From: a virus
Virus record (IMG/VR): IMGVR_UViG_3300032156_000036
Span: 1-39,083 of that record
Reading direction: 5' to 3' (one strand)
DNA: 39,083 nt
Made by a program: the position numbers and the translations under genes. Below are positions 1 through 8,294 of this stretch, piece after piece. The notes below the pieces were generated by a model that was given only the letters and a program-made list of their open reading frames with translations, searched no databases and was not told where the DNA came from. Each line of letters opens with the position of its first letter. The stretch's first letter is position 1.

Positions 1-123
1 GCGATCAGCATGAGCCTCAAGGAAATCCTAGCCAGCCCACAGTTCAAAGCCATCCGAGAGAACTACCCAGACAAAATATGCTCTAAATGTTCCCAATGGA
101 TCGGTAAAGGCAAAACGCTTTGA
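1..123 (+). CDS. C-terminal end of a possible radical-SAM/SPASM protein (5' partial)
   Basis: The frame is open from base 1 and ends in TGA at 121-123, leaving 40 residues. The visible tail reads SLKEILASPQFKAIRENYP and then DKICSKCSQWIGKGKTL. A 'SLKEI..s..f..iR' stretch followed by a closing CxxC pair is what the C-terminus of SPASM-domain radical-SAM proteins usually looks like; there the last cysteines ligate an auxiliary Fe-S cluster. This is inferred from a short fragment, and the radical-SAM CxxxCxxC motif would lie upstream of the window. The gene sits 43 bases ahead of the fibre block on the same strand. It could instead be an unrelated zinc-binding tail. Confidence 0.45.
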   Translation, partial: AISMSLKEILASPQFKAIRENYPDKICSKCSQWIGKGKTL

Positions 124-166
124 AAACTCCTTGACAACACTCTGAAAAAGTGGAGTTACAGGAGTT

Positions 167-403
167 ATGCCTGGACCAAGGTTTAATTGGGAATACGATG
201 CCCTTCAAAAACTTCTTGAATGGTCGACCGGGACCACCGGGGCCAGCCAAGTGGACTTCATGGGCTATCATTCCTCACCTACCGCGCTGACCACAGAACC
301 TGATTGGCTGATCTTTAAGTACACCTGGGACGGAAACGAATGCGTCAGAATCCAGGGTCCGCTCGTGGGCGCGTGGGACAACCGCGCAGTATTGGGGTGG
401 TGA
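167..403 (+). CDS. Small hypothetical protein upstream of the tail fibre
   Basis: This 78-aa protein is acidic and Trp-rich (W at residues 5, 19, 43, 50, 65, 73 and 78), soluble-looking, with no signal peptide or membrane segment. The start has GGAG elements at two spacings upstream. The ending, '...YTWDGNECVRIQGPLVGAWDNRAVLGW', has the beta-strand look of small phage proteins encoded beside fibres. It stops one base before the fibre ATG (TGATATG), so the two are probably translationally coupled. It may be a fibre-associated or virion protein. No family is recognised. Confidence 0.7.
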   Translation: MPGPRFNWEYDALQKLLEWSTGTTGASQVDFMGYHSSPTALTTEPDWLIFKYTWDGNECVRIQGPLVGAWDNRAVLGW

Positions 404-404
404 T

Positions 405-3400
405 ATGGGATGGACCTTCAACCCATTCACAGGAAAGCTCGACTACTTCACCGCTGGCGGCGTCGGTCCTCCAGGAGCCGGGCCTTATCCTGCCAGTGAC
501 GTAACCCCCGGGACATTCAATTCGACTTACGCTCCCTCAGGGGATTACATCTTCCCTGCAAAGCTTGGCATTGGAAGTGCTGCTGCTGTGGAGATGGTGA
601 GTTGGGGATCTTGTCTTACAGTTTCAGAAACCTACGATTTGGCTGTTACACCCTTTCCAATGGGGATTGTGGTAGCTGATACAATTGCCGGAACTCTGAG
701 CGAGGATTCCCTATATGTAGGAATAGACGTTTACACCGTTGACTCTACAATTGATCTTAATGGCCACACCTTAGAATGGTGTGGGGTAGATGTATTTTAT
801 GCACCTTTCTATCCAACATTAACTGTGTATGGGATTCAATCTGGCATCAACAACCATCAAGCCGTGGTAATGTCAGAGGCTAGGGTATTTAGTGGTGAAC
901 TTTATAACATAGATCCTGGCGGCACGGTTACGCTTGGCATAGTGTATGATGCGAGATTTAGCCATGCTGGAACGATTGTGGATTCGTTCCTGTATCGAGG
1001 CTACTATGATGTCGCTTATTACGGTCCTGGAACCTTTACAAATAAGTGGGGGATATGGATAGATGGTGAGGACAAGAACTACCTATCAGGGATGCTTGGA
1101 CTAGGAGTTGATCCCTTCAATACGCTCGGAAGTGGAGCCTTGTTTTGCATTGATGGAGTCAACCCGAGTCTTCAACTGAGTGATTCGCAGTATTCCGCAA
1201 CCCACCATCCCGAAATACAGCTTAAAGCCTATGGCACGGATGCCGAGTGGCTCGCCTTCGGCGGGTACTATGACTCGACAAATAAGTGGCGGTCAGCAGG
1301 GACAAACTGGCCGTCGATGTATGTGTGGTACAGAAATAACGATCATTTTGGATTGTTTTGGGGCTCTGCCGCTTACGGAGCGGAGATCACCAACTTCTCG
1401 CAGATTTTAAGGATCTATACCAACAGCGGCGCTTCGACGTGGGTGATAGGAGAAATCCGTGGATCGAGTTCTTATGCTCCGCGATGGTGGGGTGATAATC
1501 CCACTTGCGCGACTTTGGAGTTAACTTCCGTATATGGTGGAGTTCTGATTTGTTCAACGGAAGTAGACGGATACCCTGGCGTAGCTGTCGGCATGTCCAC
1601 CGCACACGATTCCGGCTACATAGCGTTCGACGCTGTTTACGCTCCTGGGTACGGCTGGCAGTCCTGCGATCCTGGCTCGAATTTCATCATTCAGAAAGAC
1701 AGCGACACGCTAAAGTTTAAGTACGATACTGGAATCGTAATCACAGGCCCAGGGAACGACATTATTCCCTGGCATCTTGCTATGGCGATCACGTCTGAAG
1801 GCAAGATCGGCTTCGGAACTGAGACGGTGCCTCATGCCGGAATAGGATCGGCAAAACTCGCCATTGAGGGGGAGGACGGCTCTGTGAATGGGCCACACGT
1901 CCAGTTTACGACGCCCAATGACAATTACCCGATTCTTCAGGTCATGCCATGGGCTCACGGCACAACATTTATCGGAATGGATTGTTACTATGACGGAACC
2001 TACCGTTCTTCCCATATCGGCTATCTTGCCGCTATTCTGAAGTCAGGAAGCCGCCTGGATTTTCTCCTGAACGACAACGGTATATCCCCACCTAATGCAA
2101 TAGGGAATTGGGACCGTGACCTTTACCTGGACGCAAACAACAGCCTTTCTTACGAGCTTCAACAAGATGGTCTTCCGACTTGGTCGCTTTTCTCTTATGC
2201 TCACGATGATGTTTACCTATATTTTGATGGGTATTATTCCGGCGCGACAAAGGCGTCCGACACTAGCTCTTACATCATCGGGAAACACGCAGACAAGCTC
2301 TATATCTATGGTGGCGTCGGCTTTACGCCGGGTTCTGTCTATACTCCGAACGCCATGCTGACTTTCGATGCAGCTACCAACAACATCACTATCGGCTCTG
2401 GCGCGGCTGGCATTGACTACACCCTTACCTTCGACGGCGAAACCTATGACGGAACTTTGACCTGGATGGAAGACGAGATGACATTTGTTTTTAATAGAGA
2501 CATCTACGTGGGAACTGATGACGTGGGTCAAGGGCTAGTCGGTCTATATGGGTCAGCCTCTAAATACGGTGGTAATATAATCTTTTACGTTCCAGTTGCC
2601 AGCCATGCCATAATAGATTACTGGAGGATCAGGTCTTATTACGATTATATGCAGATTGGCCCAAATACCCTGCCAGACATGATAAGGCTGGATGCCAGCT
2701 TAGATGTCAGGATGACCGCAGATGTCTACATCTACGGCCGGACAGCAAATGCCCTGACTATAGGAAACGGTGCCGCTGGCGTTGACTACACTCTCACGTT
2801 TAACGGCGAAACCAATGATGGCGTTATCACCTGGATGGAGGACGAGGACGCTTTTACCATGGCTTGTGGCTTGGGCCTTGACGCTGGAGCTATCCTAAAT
2901 TGGGGTGCTACGCTTGGATCTACCGGATACGGGTTTTGTGATGTTGCGGGAGTTATGAAGTACAAGGACTCCGGTGGCTCGTGGATCGCTTTTAATTCAC
3001 TAGGTGGTGGTGGAGGTGCGTGGACTTCTGCTGGAGGGATAACCTATCTTGCTACTGAAACAGATGAGGTACGCATAGGAGCTGCCTCTGGTGGGACCTA
3101 CAACGGAAACACCTATATCATCACGGATGATCAATACCCGTCGGTTAATTTCAGAACCGGGACAACAATAAGTTCGAGGATCTACGCCGATGTGAGTGGA
3201 AACGATCTCTACGTTGATGCCGAGGGCACCATTGTCCTAAGAGACTACGCATCGGGTACCCCTGTAAACTTGGTTACATTCAAGGATTGGCCAAATGTCC
3301 TAGATATTAGTAAAGACCTGGATCTAAGTGTGTCAGGCGGAAACACACTTTATATGAATATCCAGCTGCTCAATGCTATCAGTTCAATGTCCAAAACGGT

Positions 3401-4070
3401 TAGAGGTTTCTATCTCTCCTTAAATGATCAGCGTCCATCTGGAAACGCTCTTTTCTGCTATGGAAGTTCCTACGATCTGACAATGGTTCATACTGTCACA
3501 AGCGTTGAAGGCTTCAGAAATAACATCTATCAGTCAGCCCTTGCCACCGGAAATATCACTGCTATGTATGGAATAAGGCAGATCCTGTCGGCTCAAGAGA
3601 CGACCGGAACTTATTCTATAACCACACTCTATGGGGAGTATGTAAGCGTTTCCGTTTCATCTGGAGCAAAGGTGGGAACCTCCTATCTATTCTATGGAGT
3701 AGCGTCAGACACTGCCGTGGGAATCACCGCCAGCTGGGGAATATACCTGACAGGAGAACTTAAAAACTACTTATCTGGTTCTCTCCTGCTTGGAGTGAGC
3801 AAATATCTGAACTTTGGGTTGACTGAAGGTTCTAGTGGCTATGGTATAAGGGACAATGCTACCAAGATTGAGTATAAGGACTCCGGTGGCTCGTGGATCC
3901 CCTTTAATGGTATAGGTGGAGGTGGTGGAGATATTGCCATGTCGATGTACGAACCGGACTCGGACGAAACCATTACGGCAAACAAATCGGCGGTTATCGC
4001 GGGATACTACCAGATCCAGCCAAACCGAGTTCTTGAAATCGCAGCTATGGGAATCATGGAGATACTATGA
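405..4070 (+). CDS. Tail fibre-like structural protein (1221 aa)
   Basis: The N-terminus (MGWTFNPFTGKLDYF) matches a start often seen in phage fibre or collar-appendage proteins. The body is beta-rich, with many Gly, Tyr, Thr and Asn residues and no catalytic motif, as expected for a repetitive trimeric fibre. Two internal repeats are visible. Residues about 663-690 and 786-813 share IG.GAAG.DYTLTF.GET and a following W-M-E-D-E. A KDSGGSW-containing segment occurs near residues 852 and 1157, each followed by a run of glycines. The last ~45 residues, after the second Gly run, may be a tip or trimerisation element. The gene overlaps the tailspike start by four bases (ATGA). Role: virion surface, probably host recognition. 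The receptor cannot be inferred. Confidence 0.75.
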   Translation: MGWTFNPFTGKLDYFTAGGVGPPGAGPYPASDVTPGTFNSTYAPSGDYIFPAKLGIGSAAAVEMVSWGSCLTVSETYDLAVTPFPMGIVVADTIAGTLSEDSLYVGIDVYTVDSTIDLNGHTLEWCGVDVFYAPFYPTLTVYGIQSGINNHQAVVMSEARVFSGELYNIDPGGTVTLGIVYDARFSHAGTIVDSFLYRGYYDVAYYGPGTFTNKWGIWIDGEDKNYLSGMLGLGVDPFNTLGSGALFCIDGVNPSLQLSDSQYSATHHPEIQLKAYGTDAEWLAFGGYYDSTNKWRSAGTNWPSMYVWYRNNDHFGLFWGSAAYGAEITNFSQILRIYTNSGASTWVIGEIRGSSSYAPRWWGDNPTCATLELTSVYGGVLICSTEVDGYPGVAVGMSTAHDSGYIAFDAVYAPGYGWQSCDPGSNFIIQKDSDTLKFKYDTGIVITGPGNDIIPWHLAMAITSEGKIGFGTETVPHAGIGSAKLAIEGEDGSVNGPHVQFTTPNDNYPILQVMPWAHGTTFIGMDCYYDGTYRSSHIGYLAAILKSGSRLDFLLNDNGISPPNAIGNWDRDLYLDANNSLSYELQQDGLPTWSLFSYAHDDVYLYFDGYYSGATKASDTSSYIIGKHADKLYIYGGVGFTPGSVYTPNAMLTFDAATNNITIGSGAAGIDYTLTFDGETYDGTLTWMEDEMTFVFNRDIYVGTDDVGQGLVGLYGSASKYGGNIIFYVPVASHAIIDYWRIRSYYDYMQIGPNTLPDMIRLDASLDVRMTADVYIYGRTANALTIGNGAAGVDYTLTFNGETNDGVITWMEDEDAFTMACGLGLDAGAILNWGATLGSTGYGFCDVAGVMKYKDSGGSWIAFNSLGGGGGAWTSAGGITYLATETDEVRIGAASGGTYNGNTYIITDDQYPSVNFRTGTTISSRIYADVSGNDLYVDAEGTIVLRDYASGTPVNLVTFKDWPNVLDISKDLDLSVSGGNTLYMNIQLLNAISSMSKTVRGFYLSLNDQRPSGNALFCYGSSYDLTMVHTVTSVEGFRNNIYQSALATGNITAMYGIRQILSAQETTGTYSITTLYGEYVSVSVSSGAKVGTSYLFYGVASDTAVGITASWGIYLTGELKNYLSGSLLLGVSKYLNFGLTEGSSGYGIRDNATKIEYKDSGGSWIPFNGIGGGGGDIAMSMYEPDSDETITANKSAVIAGYYQIQPNRVLEIAAMGIMEIL
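2391..2849 (+). repeat. Diverged internal duplication in the fibre gene
   Basis: Two segments of about 85 bases, starting near 2391 and 2760, encode near-identical peptides (IG-x-GAAG-x-DYTLTF-x-GET, then W-M-E-D-E). Wobble differences are scattered throughout, so this is an old, selected duplication of a fibre module rather than a recent slippage event. Confidence 0.75.
2964..3899 (+). repeat. Pair of identical 24-bp direct repeats in the fibre gene
   Basis: A 24-base identical sequence coding for KDSGGSWI lies at 2964-2987 and again at 3876-3899, in the same reading frame 912 bases apart. Each copy is followed by a related Gly-rich stretch (GGGGG). Identity at the DNA level, unlike the older duplication around 2391-2849, suggests recent copying or gene conversion. 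The pair could recombine to delete an in-frame 304-residue module. Confidence 0.8.
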
Positions 4071-5962
4071 GCCAGCTCAGACTTAACAAAATGGCGGTCA
4101 ATCCATCTACGCCTGCAGCGGACAAGATCTCTGCGTTTATGGCGTCTGATCTTCTTCTGAAGTACATCGACCAGAACGGCATAGTAAGGACTGTTGGGGA
4201 CGTAACAGTCAACGTGAAGGACTTCCTTGCCGCTGGTGATGGGACCACGAACGACACGACAGCCATCCAAAACGCGATCAATGCCGCTATCGCCAGGGGC
4301 GTGTCTGCGCGTGGGGTCGATCTATACTTCCCTCCAGGAGTATACCGGATTACCACCGGCCTGACCGTGCTCGGGAGCAATATCATGCTCAAGGGGTCCG
4401 GTGTCGGGTCTACCGTCCTTTACCCTGATTTCACAACTGGAGATATTCTGACGTTCGGGAACGGTGTTGGAACCTACGCCAGCGTGGGCCTGAAGGATAT
4501 GACCATCTTCGCTCCTGCCGCGCACACGTCCGGAATCACCATCAACGTCAACAAAGTCAATGATATCTATATCCAGGACTTCTCGATCAACAACTGCTTC
4601 ACGGGTGTCAATGTCATCGGGGGTTCGATCAAGGTCTATATCCAGAACGGAACCATTAACAACATCTACCCTGCCACCGGCAAGGGCATCATTGTGTACA
4701 ACGGGCTTGGCGGGGATACCTATGTCTCCAACATCGTCATGTCCAACCCGCCTGCTTCGAAGCCAGCAGTCGGAATAGAGATCACGCAAACAGGCCATGC
4801 TTCCCTCCAGAACTGCAATGTCACTTCCTGTATAAAGGGCCTGCACGTCAACCCCGCTGCCGCGGCAACGGACGTGAACTATCTGTTCATAGACCATTGT
4901 TTGTTCGACTCTTGTGGTACTCACGGCGCTCACTTCAACGCAACGGTGAACGCTGGTGCGCGGATCCGGTCCGTTATGGCGATCAATTCCTGGTTCTCAG
5001 GAACGACCACCACGGGATCGACCAGCTCGGGGATAGAGTTCACGGCTTCAACAGGGATCGTGGATGGATGCTCGTTCATCGGGTGCAGGATCTTAAACAA
5101 CCAAAGGCATGGGATTCTGATCAATGCAGCGGCCACGAACATCTCTTTCACCGATTGCACGATCGCTGGCAACGGGGCTGAGACCGTCAACACCTATGAT
5201 GGCGTATGGATCGCCGCCAACGTCAATGGCATCAATATTAACAACTGCAAGATAGGCCAGGTTGGAACGTCGGGGAACCAACATAGGTATGCGATAAACG
5301 TAGCTGCCGGCACGTCTGCTGGACTCCAGTTTATCGCCAACGACTGCCAGCCGAACGGAACACTCGGGAACCTGGGCTATATTCAGTTAGGCGCGATCAC
5401 CGGTGGTGGCAATGTTTTCCTAAATAATCTACCGTGCGTCCCAAGATCGTTCGGCAGCACAAGAGTAGCGGCGCTCGGAGCCTTTACGACAACCGAAACT
5501 ATCGTTACCGACGTAACGGCAGCGTTCAACCGGCTCATGGCAAATGGACTCAGACCGGGAACCCATATCCGTTTTACTGTGTCCGGGACGAGCACAATCA
5601 CAACGGCAGCGGGAACTTCCCAATGGCGAGTAAGAGTCGGAACGAATAACACCACAGGCGACGGCGTTGTAATGGACTCAGGCGCTCTCGCTACGGGTGG
5701 CGTTGGCGGTCCTATCGCCTTCAGGCTCACTCTGGATCTAAGCGTAAGAACGATAGGAGGAACGGCAACGGTGTATGGGACATTCTATTTCGCAGTGGAT
5801 AACGCAACAGGCGGTCTGGTTGCGGCTATCAGCAGGGTTGTAAACGGCACAGCAAGCACCCACAGCTCGGCAAATGCGAACTACTGGAACCTGACAGGGG
5901 TCGGTAGCGCGAACTGCTCGGTCACTGTCCAAACTTGCGTGATGGAGGTGGTGAATAGTTAA
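4067..5962 (+). CDS. Tailspike with pectate-lyase-like beta-helix
   Basis: This 631-aa protein has a short head-binding N-terminus (about 1-45), then the hallmark opening of a right-handed beta-helix: VNVKDFLAAGDGTTNDTTAI at about 48-67, and YFPPGVYRI at about 87-95. This is the 'Pectate lyase 3' pattern of phage tailspikes. Residues about 100-440 contain many Asn/Ile/Gly-rich rungs ending in C, N or G. From about 455 there is a distinct beta-sandwich (R/G/T-rich, with VRVGTNNTTGDG near 525), typical of a C-terminal trimerisation or carbohydrate-binding domain. The likely role is to bind and depolymerise a host surface polysaccharide. Catalytic acids cannot be assigned by eye. It is coupled to the fibre by an ATGA overlap. 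Confidence 0.85.
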   Translation: MSQLRLNKMAVNPSTPAADKISAFMASDLLLKYIDQNGIVRTVGDVTVNVKDFLAAGDGTTNDTTAIQNAINAAIARGVSARGVDLYFPPGVYRITTGLTVLGSNIMLKGSGVGSTVLYPDFTTGDILTFGNGVGTYASVGLKDMTIFAPAAHTSGITINVNKVNDIYIQDFSINNCFTGVNVIGGSIKVYIQNGTINNIYPATGKGIIVYNGLGGDTYVSNIVMSNPPASKPAVGIEITQTGHASLQNCNVTSCIKGLHVNPAAAATDVNYLFIDHCLFDSCGTHGAHFNATVNAGARIRSVMAINSWFSGTTTTGSTSSGIEFTASTGIVDGCSFIGCRILNNQRHGILINAAATNISFTDCTIAGNGAETVNTYDGVWIAANVNGININNCKIGQVGTSGNQHRYAINVAAGTSAGLQFIANDCQPNGTLGNLGYIQLGAITGGGNVFLNNLPCVPRSFGSTRVAALGAFTTTETIVTDVTAAFNRLMANGLRPGTHIRFTVSGTSTITTAAGTSQWRVRVGTNNTTGDGVVMDSGALATGGVGGPIAFRLTLDLSVRTIGGTATVYGTFYFAVDNATGGLVAAISRVVNGTASTHSSANANYWNLTGVGSANCSVTVQTCVMEVVNS

Positions 5963-5987
5963 CCGTAATATCTTAAAGGAGGATTTT

Positions 5988-6320
5988 ATGTTCAAAGTTG
6001 AAGTCGGAAAGGTGCTGAAAGATTTTCACGGGACACCGATCATTAATCAATCTACAACGCCGATGGCTGCCATGACGGTCAAGGACGTTTTTCTGACGCA
6101 CCTGGGGCTATGGACCCCGAGGGACGGCCAGAAGCACATCAGGGCGTATGCTCTTGGGATAAAATTGGTTTATGAGCCAAACGAGACGATTTTCCTGGAG
6201 GACGCCGAAATGGAGCTTCTCAAGGAATCCATGGCTGAACCGAAAACCGCTGTGATGGTCTATGCTCCTGCGAAAGAAGCATTGGACTCAGCGACCAAAG
6301 GAACAGGGACTCTCCAATGA
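5988..6320 (+). CDS. Small conserved phage protein of unknown function
   Basis: This 110-aa protein is preceded by a strong RBS (AAAGGAGG, 6 bases before ATG). It opens with a beta-hairpin-like VEVGKVLKDFHGTPI, and later has a helical LEDAEMELLKESMAEP and a VYAPAKEAL end. The overall plan ('...dl.G.pi......tl......l....K...a..L...i......i.L...e...lk.......v.....a..l') resembles small proteins found in many phages of Gram-positive and Gram-negative hosts, whose role is not established. It lies between the tailspike and a zinc-ribbon protein. A head-tail or adsorption accessory function is only a guess from position. Confidence 0.65.
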   Translation: MFKVEVGKVLKDFHGTPIINQSTTPMAAMTVKDVFLTHLGLWTPRDGQKHIRAYALGIKLVYEPNETIFLEDAEMELLKESMAEPKTAVMVYAPAKEALDSATKGTGTLQ

Positions 6321-6321
6321 G

Positions 6322-7269
6322 ATGAGCGGACCCATCCAAGACATACCCGTGCACGTATGCCGCGCAAGCAAGTGCGGCAAGATCGCGCCGTATATTCGGA
6401 CCTTGTGGCTGGCTGATCCGGCAATGAGAGATGACACGGACATTTGCCCCCGCTGCGGAGCACCCCTTGTGCCGTTCGAAGAAAACGTGGATATCACCAT
6501 GGACCTTGACCCGGTCGGTCAAGGGCCGGTCTCTGTGCCAGCTCGAACGCGATACGTGACCGTAAAACAGTCGTCTCCTCTTAGTATCAACCTTGCGAAA
6601 CTAACTGGATACCCGAATCAGACATTTCCGGAAGTCCTTTCTGTGACTCCAACCGTGTTTAATGCCCCATCAATCGATCATCCGTGCCAATTCCCCGCCG
6701 TTGTGAATGCGGGGGACCTTATAATCTGTTTTATCGTAATTGACGGCAACGGAGTTATCAATCAGATTCCCGGGGGCTGGAGCACGGAGTTAGACGTGTC
6801 AAACCTTGTTTATGTCCGGACGTACGCGTTTAGTTATGAATCAGCATCCGGAACCGAGGGGGGTACTACGGCGAATTTTAAGTCAACATCAGGCGCAAAA
6901 TGTGCAGCAGCTCAGATGTATAGGATCAAAGCCGGGACATGGGCCGGGGATCAATACCTTGACGTAAGGCCAGCGCAACTGGCTCGCGCGGGTACGAGCC
7001 TCTACCCACTGTCTCCATACATAACTGCACCCTGGGGGGAAGCGAAAAACCTGTTTATTGCGGTGGCTGGCAACGATCACGAGGACACAATGGTGGGCTA
7101 TCCTTCCGGATGGTCTGGGGGAATTAACACGCCAGGCTCCGGAGCAAGTTCGGTCGGGGTCTCAACCGCATGGAAGCAAAGCCTTCTAGGGGTGGAAACT
7201 CCTGACGTTTTCACCCTTTCAAATATCGAGGAGTGGGCCGCTCACGGTCTCGTAGTTAAACCATCATAG
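6322..7269 (+). CDS. Zinc-ribbon protein fused to a beta-sandwich virion domain
   Basis: The 315-aa protein starts at ATG 6322, just after the upstream TGA. An in-frame ATG at 6262 would overlap the upstream gene and lacks an RBS. The chosen start also aligns with the paralogue at 16204. Residues 1-95 carry C13-x4-C18 and C42-x2-C45, a likely structural zinc ribbon, then RTRYVTVKQ. Residues about 105-315 form a Gly/Ser/Thr-rich domain (VNAGDLIICFIVIDGNG; PGGW; ESASGTEGGTTANF), a beta-sandwich type common in phage appendages. The shared ribbon suggests an anchor and the variable domain a surface-exposed part; that is inference. It ends in TAG, which runs into the next gene's RBS (TAGAGGAG). 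Confidence 0.7.
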   Translation: MSGPIQDIPVHVCRASKCGKIAPYIRTLWLADPAMRDDTDICPRCGAPLVPFEENVDITMDLDPVGQGPVSVPARTRYVTVKQSSPLSINLAKLTGYPNQTFPEVLSVTPTVFNAPSIDHPCQFPAVVNAGDLIICFIVIDGNGVINQIPGGWSTELDVSNLVYVRTYAFSYESASGTEGGTTANFKSTSGAKCAAAQMYRIKAGTWAGDQYLDVRPAQLARAGTSLYPLSPYITAPWGEAKNLFIAVAGNDHEDTMVGYPSGWSGGINTPGSGASSVGVSTAWKQSLLGVETPDVFTLSNIEEWAAHGLVVKPS

Positions 7270-7279
7270 AGGAGTTACA

Positions 7280-7891
7280 ATGGACGCGATTCAAGAACAG
7301 GGTTTAGGTGAAATGGTCTGGGATATGTTCTGCAAGAAGGAACCTATCGCGTCCATCGTGTCCACTTTGAAGGAGTGCGGCCACAAGACCTCCTACGCCC
7401 AGGTTGCCCGGTTTGTCAAAAACAGAGTACGCGAAATGTCGGATGAAAGTCATGCTCCATCCGACAAAGAGCCGGAGAGCAAACACACCCTGGACCTGAT
7501 CACAAGCGTTTCACTCAAGAACGCTTGCATGAAGGGCACGTCAAGAGCCAAGGCTTTGGCCTATGTGCCGGCGTTTAGAGAGAAATTCGTAAAAGAGTGG
7601 GCTACGGCTCTTTATGACCGGATGGACGACATTAAAGAGCTGGAAAAACTTGCTGTCGAAATTCTCCTCCAGTGCTTCAGATGGGTATCTGCCGACATTG
7701 ATTGGATGAAAGTCCAAAGGCAGGAAAGGGAAGTTGCGCTGAAAGCCGTTGAAACCAAGTTGAAGTTCGCCAAAGAACTGAAATCGCAAACAGGAACCAG
7801 GATCGTAGTAAACCAAAAGTCCGATGGAGACGGCACGGACGGTTCTAAGGACCGGAAGGTCCTTTTATTTAAGGTAAAAAAAGATGCCTGA
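7280..7891 (+). CDS. Candidate small terminase subunit
   Basis: This 203-aa, charged, mostly helical protein has a GAGGAG RBS. Residues about 20-50 (IASIVSTLKECGHKTSYAQV, then ARFVKNRV) look like a helix-turn-helix of the type small terminases use to bind packaging DNA. The centre, DRMDDIKELEKLAVEILLQC, is helical and suits oligomerisation. The C-terminus is a basic/acidic tail. It lies two genes ahead of the large terminase, where TerS is usually found. No sequence signature is decisive, so it could also be another DNA-binding virion or regulatory protein. Its end overlaps the next gene by eight bases. Confidence 0.5.
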   Translation: MDAIQEQGLGEMVWDMFCKKEPIASIVSTLKECGHKTSYAQVARFVKNRVREMSDESHAPSDKEPESKHTLDLITSVSLKNACMKGTSRAKALAYVPAFREKFVKEWATALYDRMDDIKELEKLAVEILLQCFRWVSADIDWMKVQRQEREVALKAVETKLKFAKELKSQTGTRIVVNQKSDGDGTDGSKDRKVLLFKVKKDA

Positions 7892-8294
7892 CTTCATTTA
7901 CAACAGAGCGTCATATCATGTTGCCAACGGGAACGTAGACCTTGACTCCCATGAGTTGAAAGCCATGCTGCTCAATTCTGGGTATGTCCCTAATGCGGCC
8001 CACAACCGGATCGCTGATGTGGCGGCGAACGAAATATCTGGAACCGGATATACCGCGGGAGGCCAAACCCTAACTGGAGTTGCCCTCACGGAATCGTCAG
8101 GGACTACAACGCTCGATGCGAATGATCCCCAATGGCCTGGGGCTTCTTTCACCGCACGGTATATGGTCGTGTACGACTTCACGGCGAATTATCTCCTGGT
8201 CTGCTTCGATTTCGGATCCAATAAGACGGTCGTTGCCGGAACCTTCACTTACGAGTTCAACGTCCTTGGGTTTATGAGGTTCACCAAGACATGA
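7884..8294 (+). CDS. Small phage structural protein of a known but uncharacterised type
   Basis: The protein has 136 aa. The pattern 'N..i...s..lKamLL..gYvP......Ia.v..nEisgtGYtaGGqtLtg', followed by a WPGASFTARYMVVYDF region and a closing hydrophobic strand, is recurrent in tailed phages, where such proteins are annotated as hypothetical or virion proteins. It is all-beta in appearance. It is wedged between the putative TerS and TerL with overlaps on both sides (8 and 4 bases), so its dosage is tied to theirs. Function unknown. A tail or appendage role is more likely than packaging, given its fold. Confidence 0.65.
   Translation: MPDFIYNRASYHVANGNVDLDSHELKAMLLNSGYVPNAAHNRIADVAANEISGTGYTAGGQTLTGVALTESSGTTTLDANDPQWPGASFTARYMVVYDFTANYLLVCFDFGSNKTVVAGTFTYEFNVLGFMRFTKT

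Noticed and set aside
131-160. TTGACA at 131-136 as a -35 box for the fibre block
   Set aside because: No convincing -10 box at 16-18 bases; the best is GTTACA at 155. The transcript would begin at or next to the ATG. A single hexamer match is not enough.
4322-4933. 203-aa minus-strand ORF opposite the tailspike
   Set aside because: Asp/Val/Arg-rich shadow of the Asn/Ile/Gly beta-helix codons, no RBS, and no other minus-strand gene in the window.
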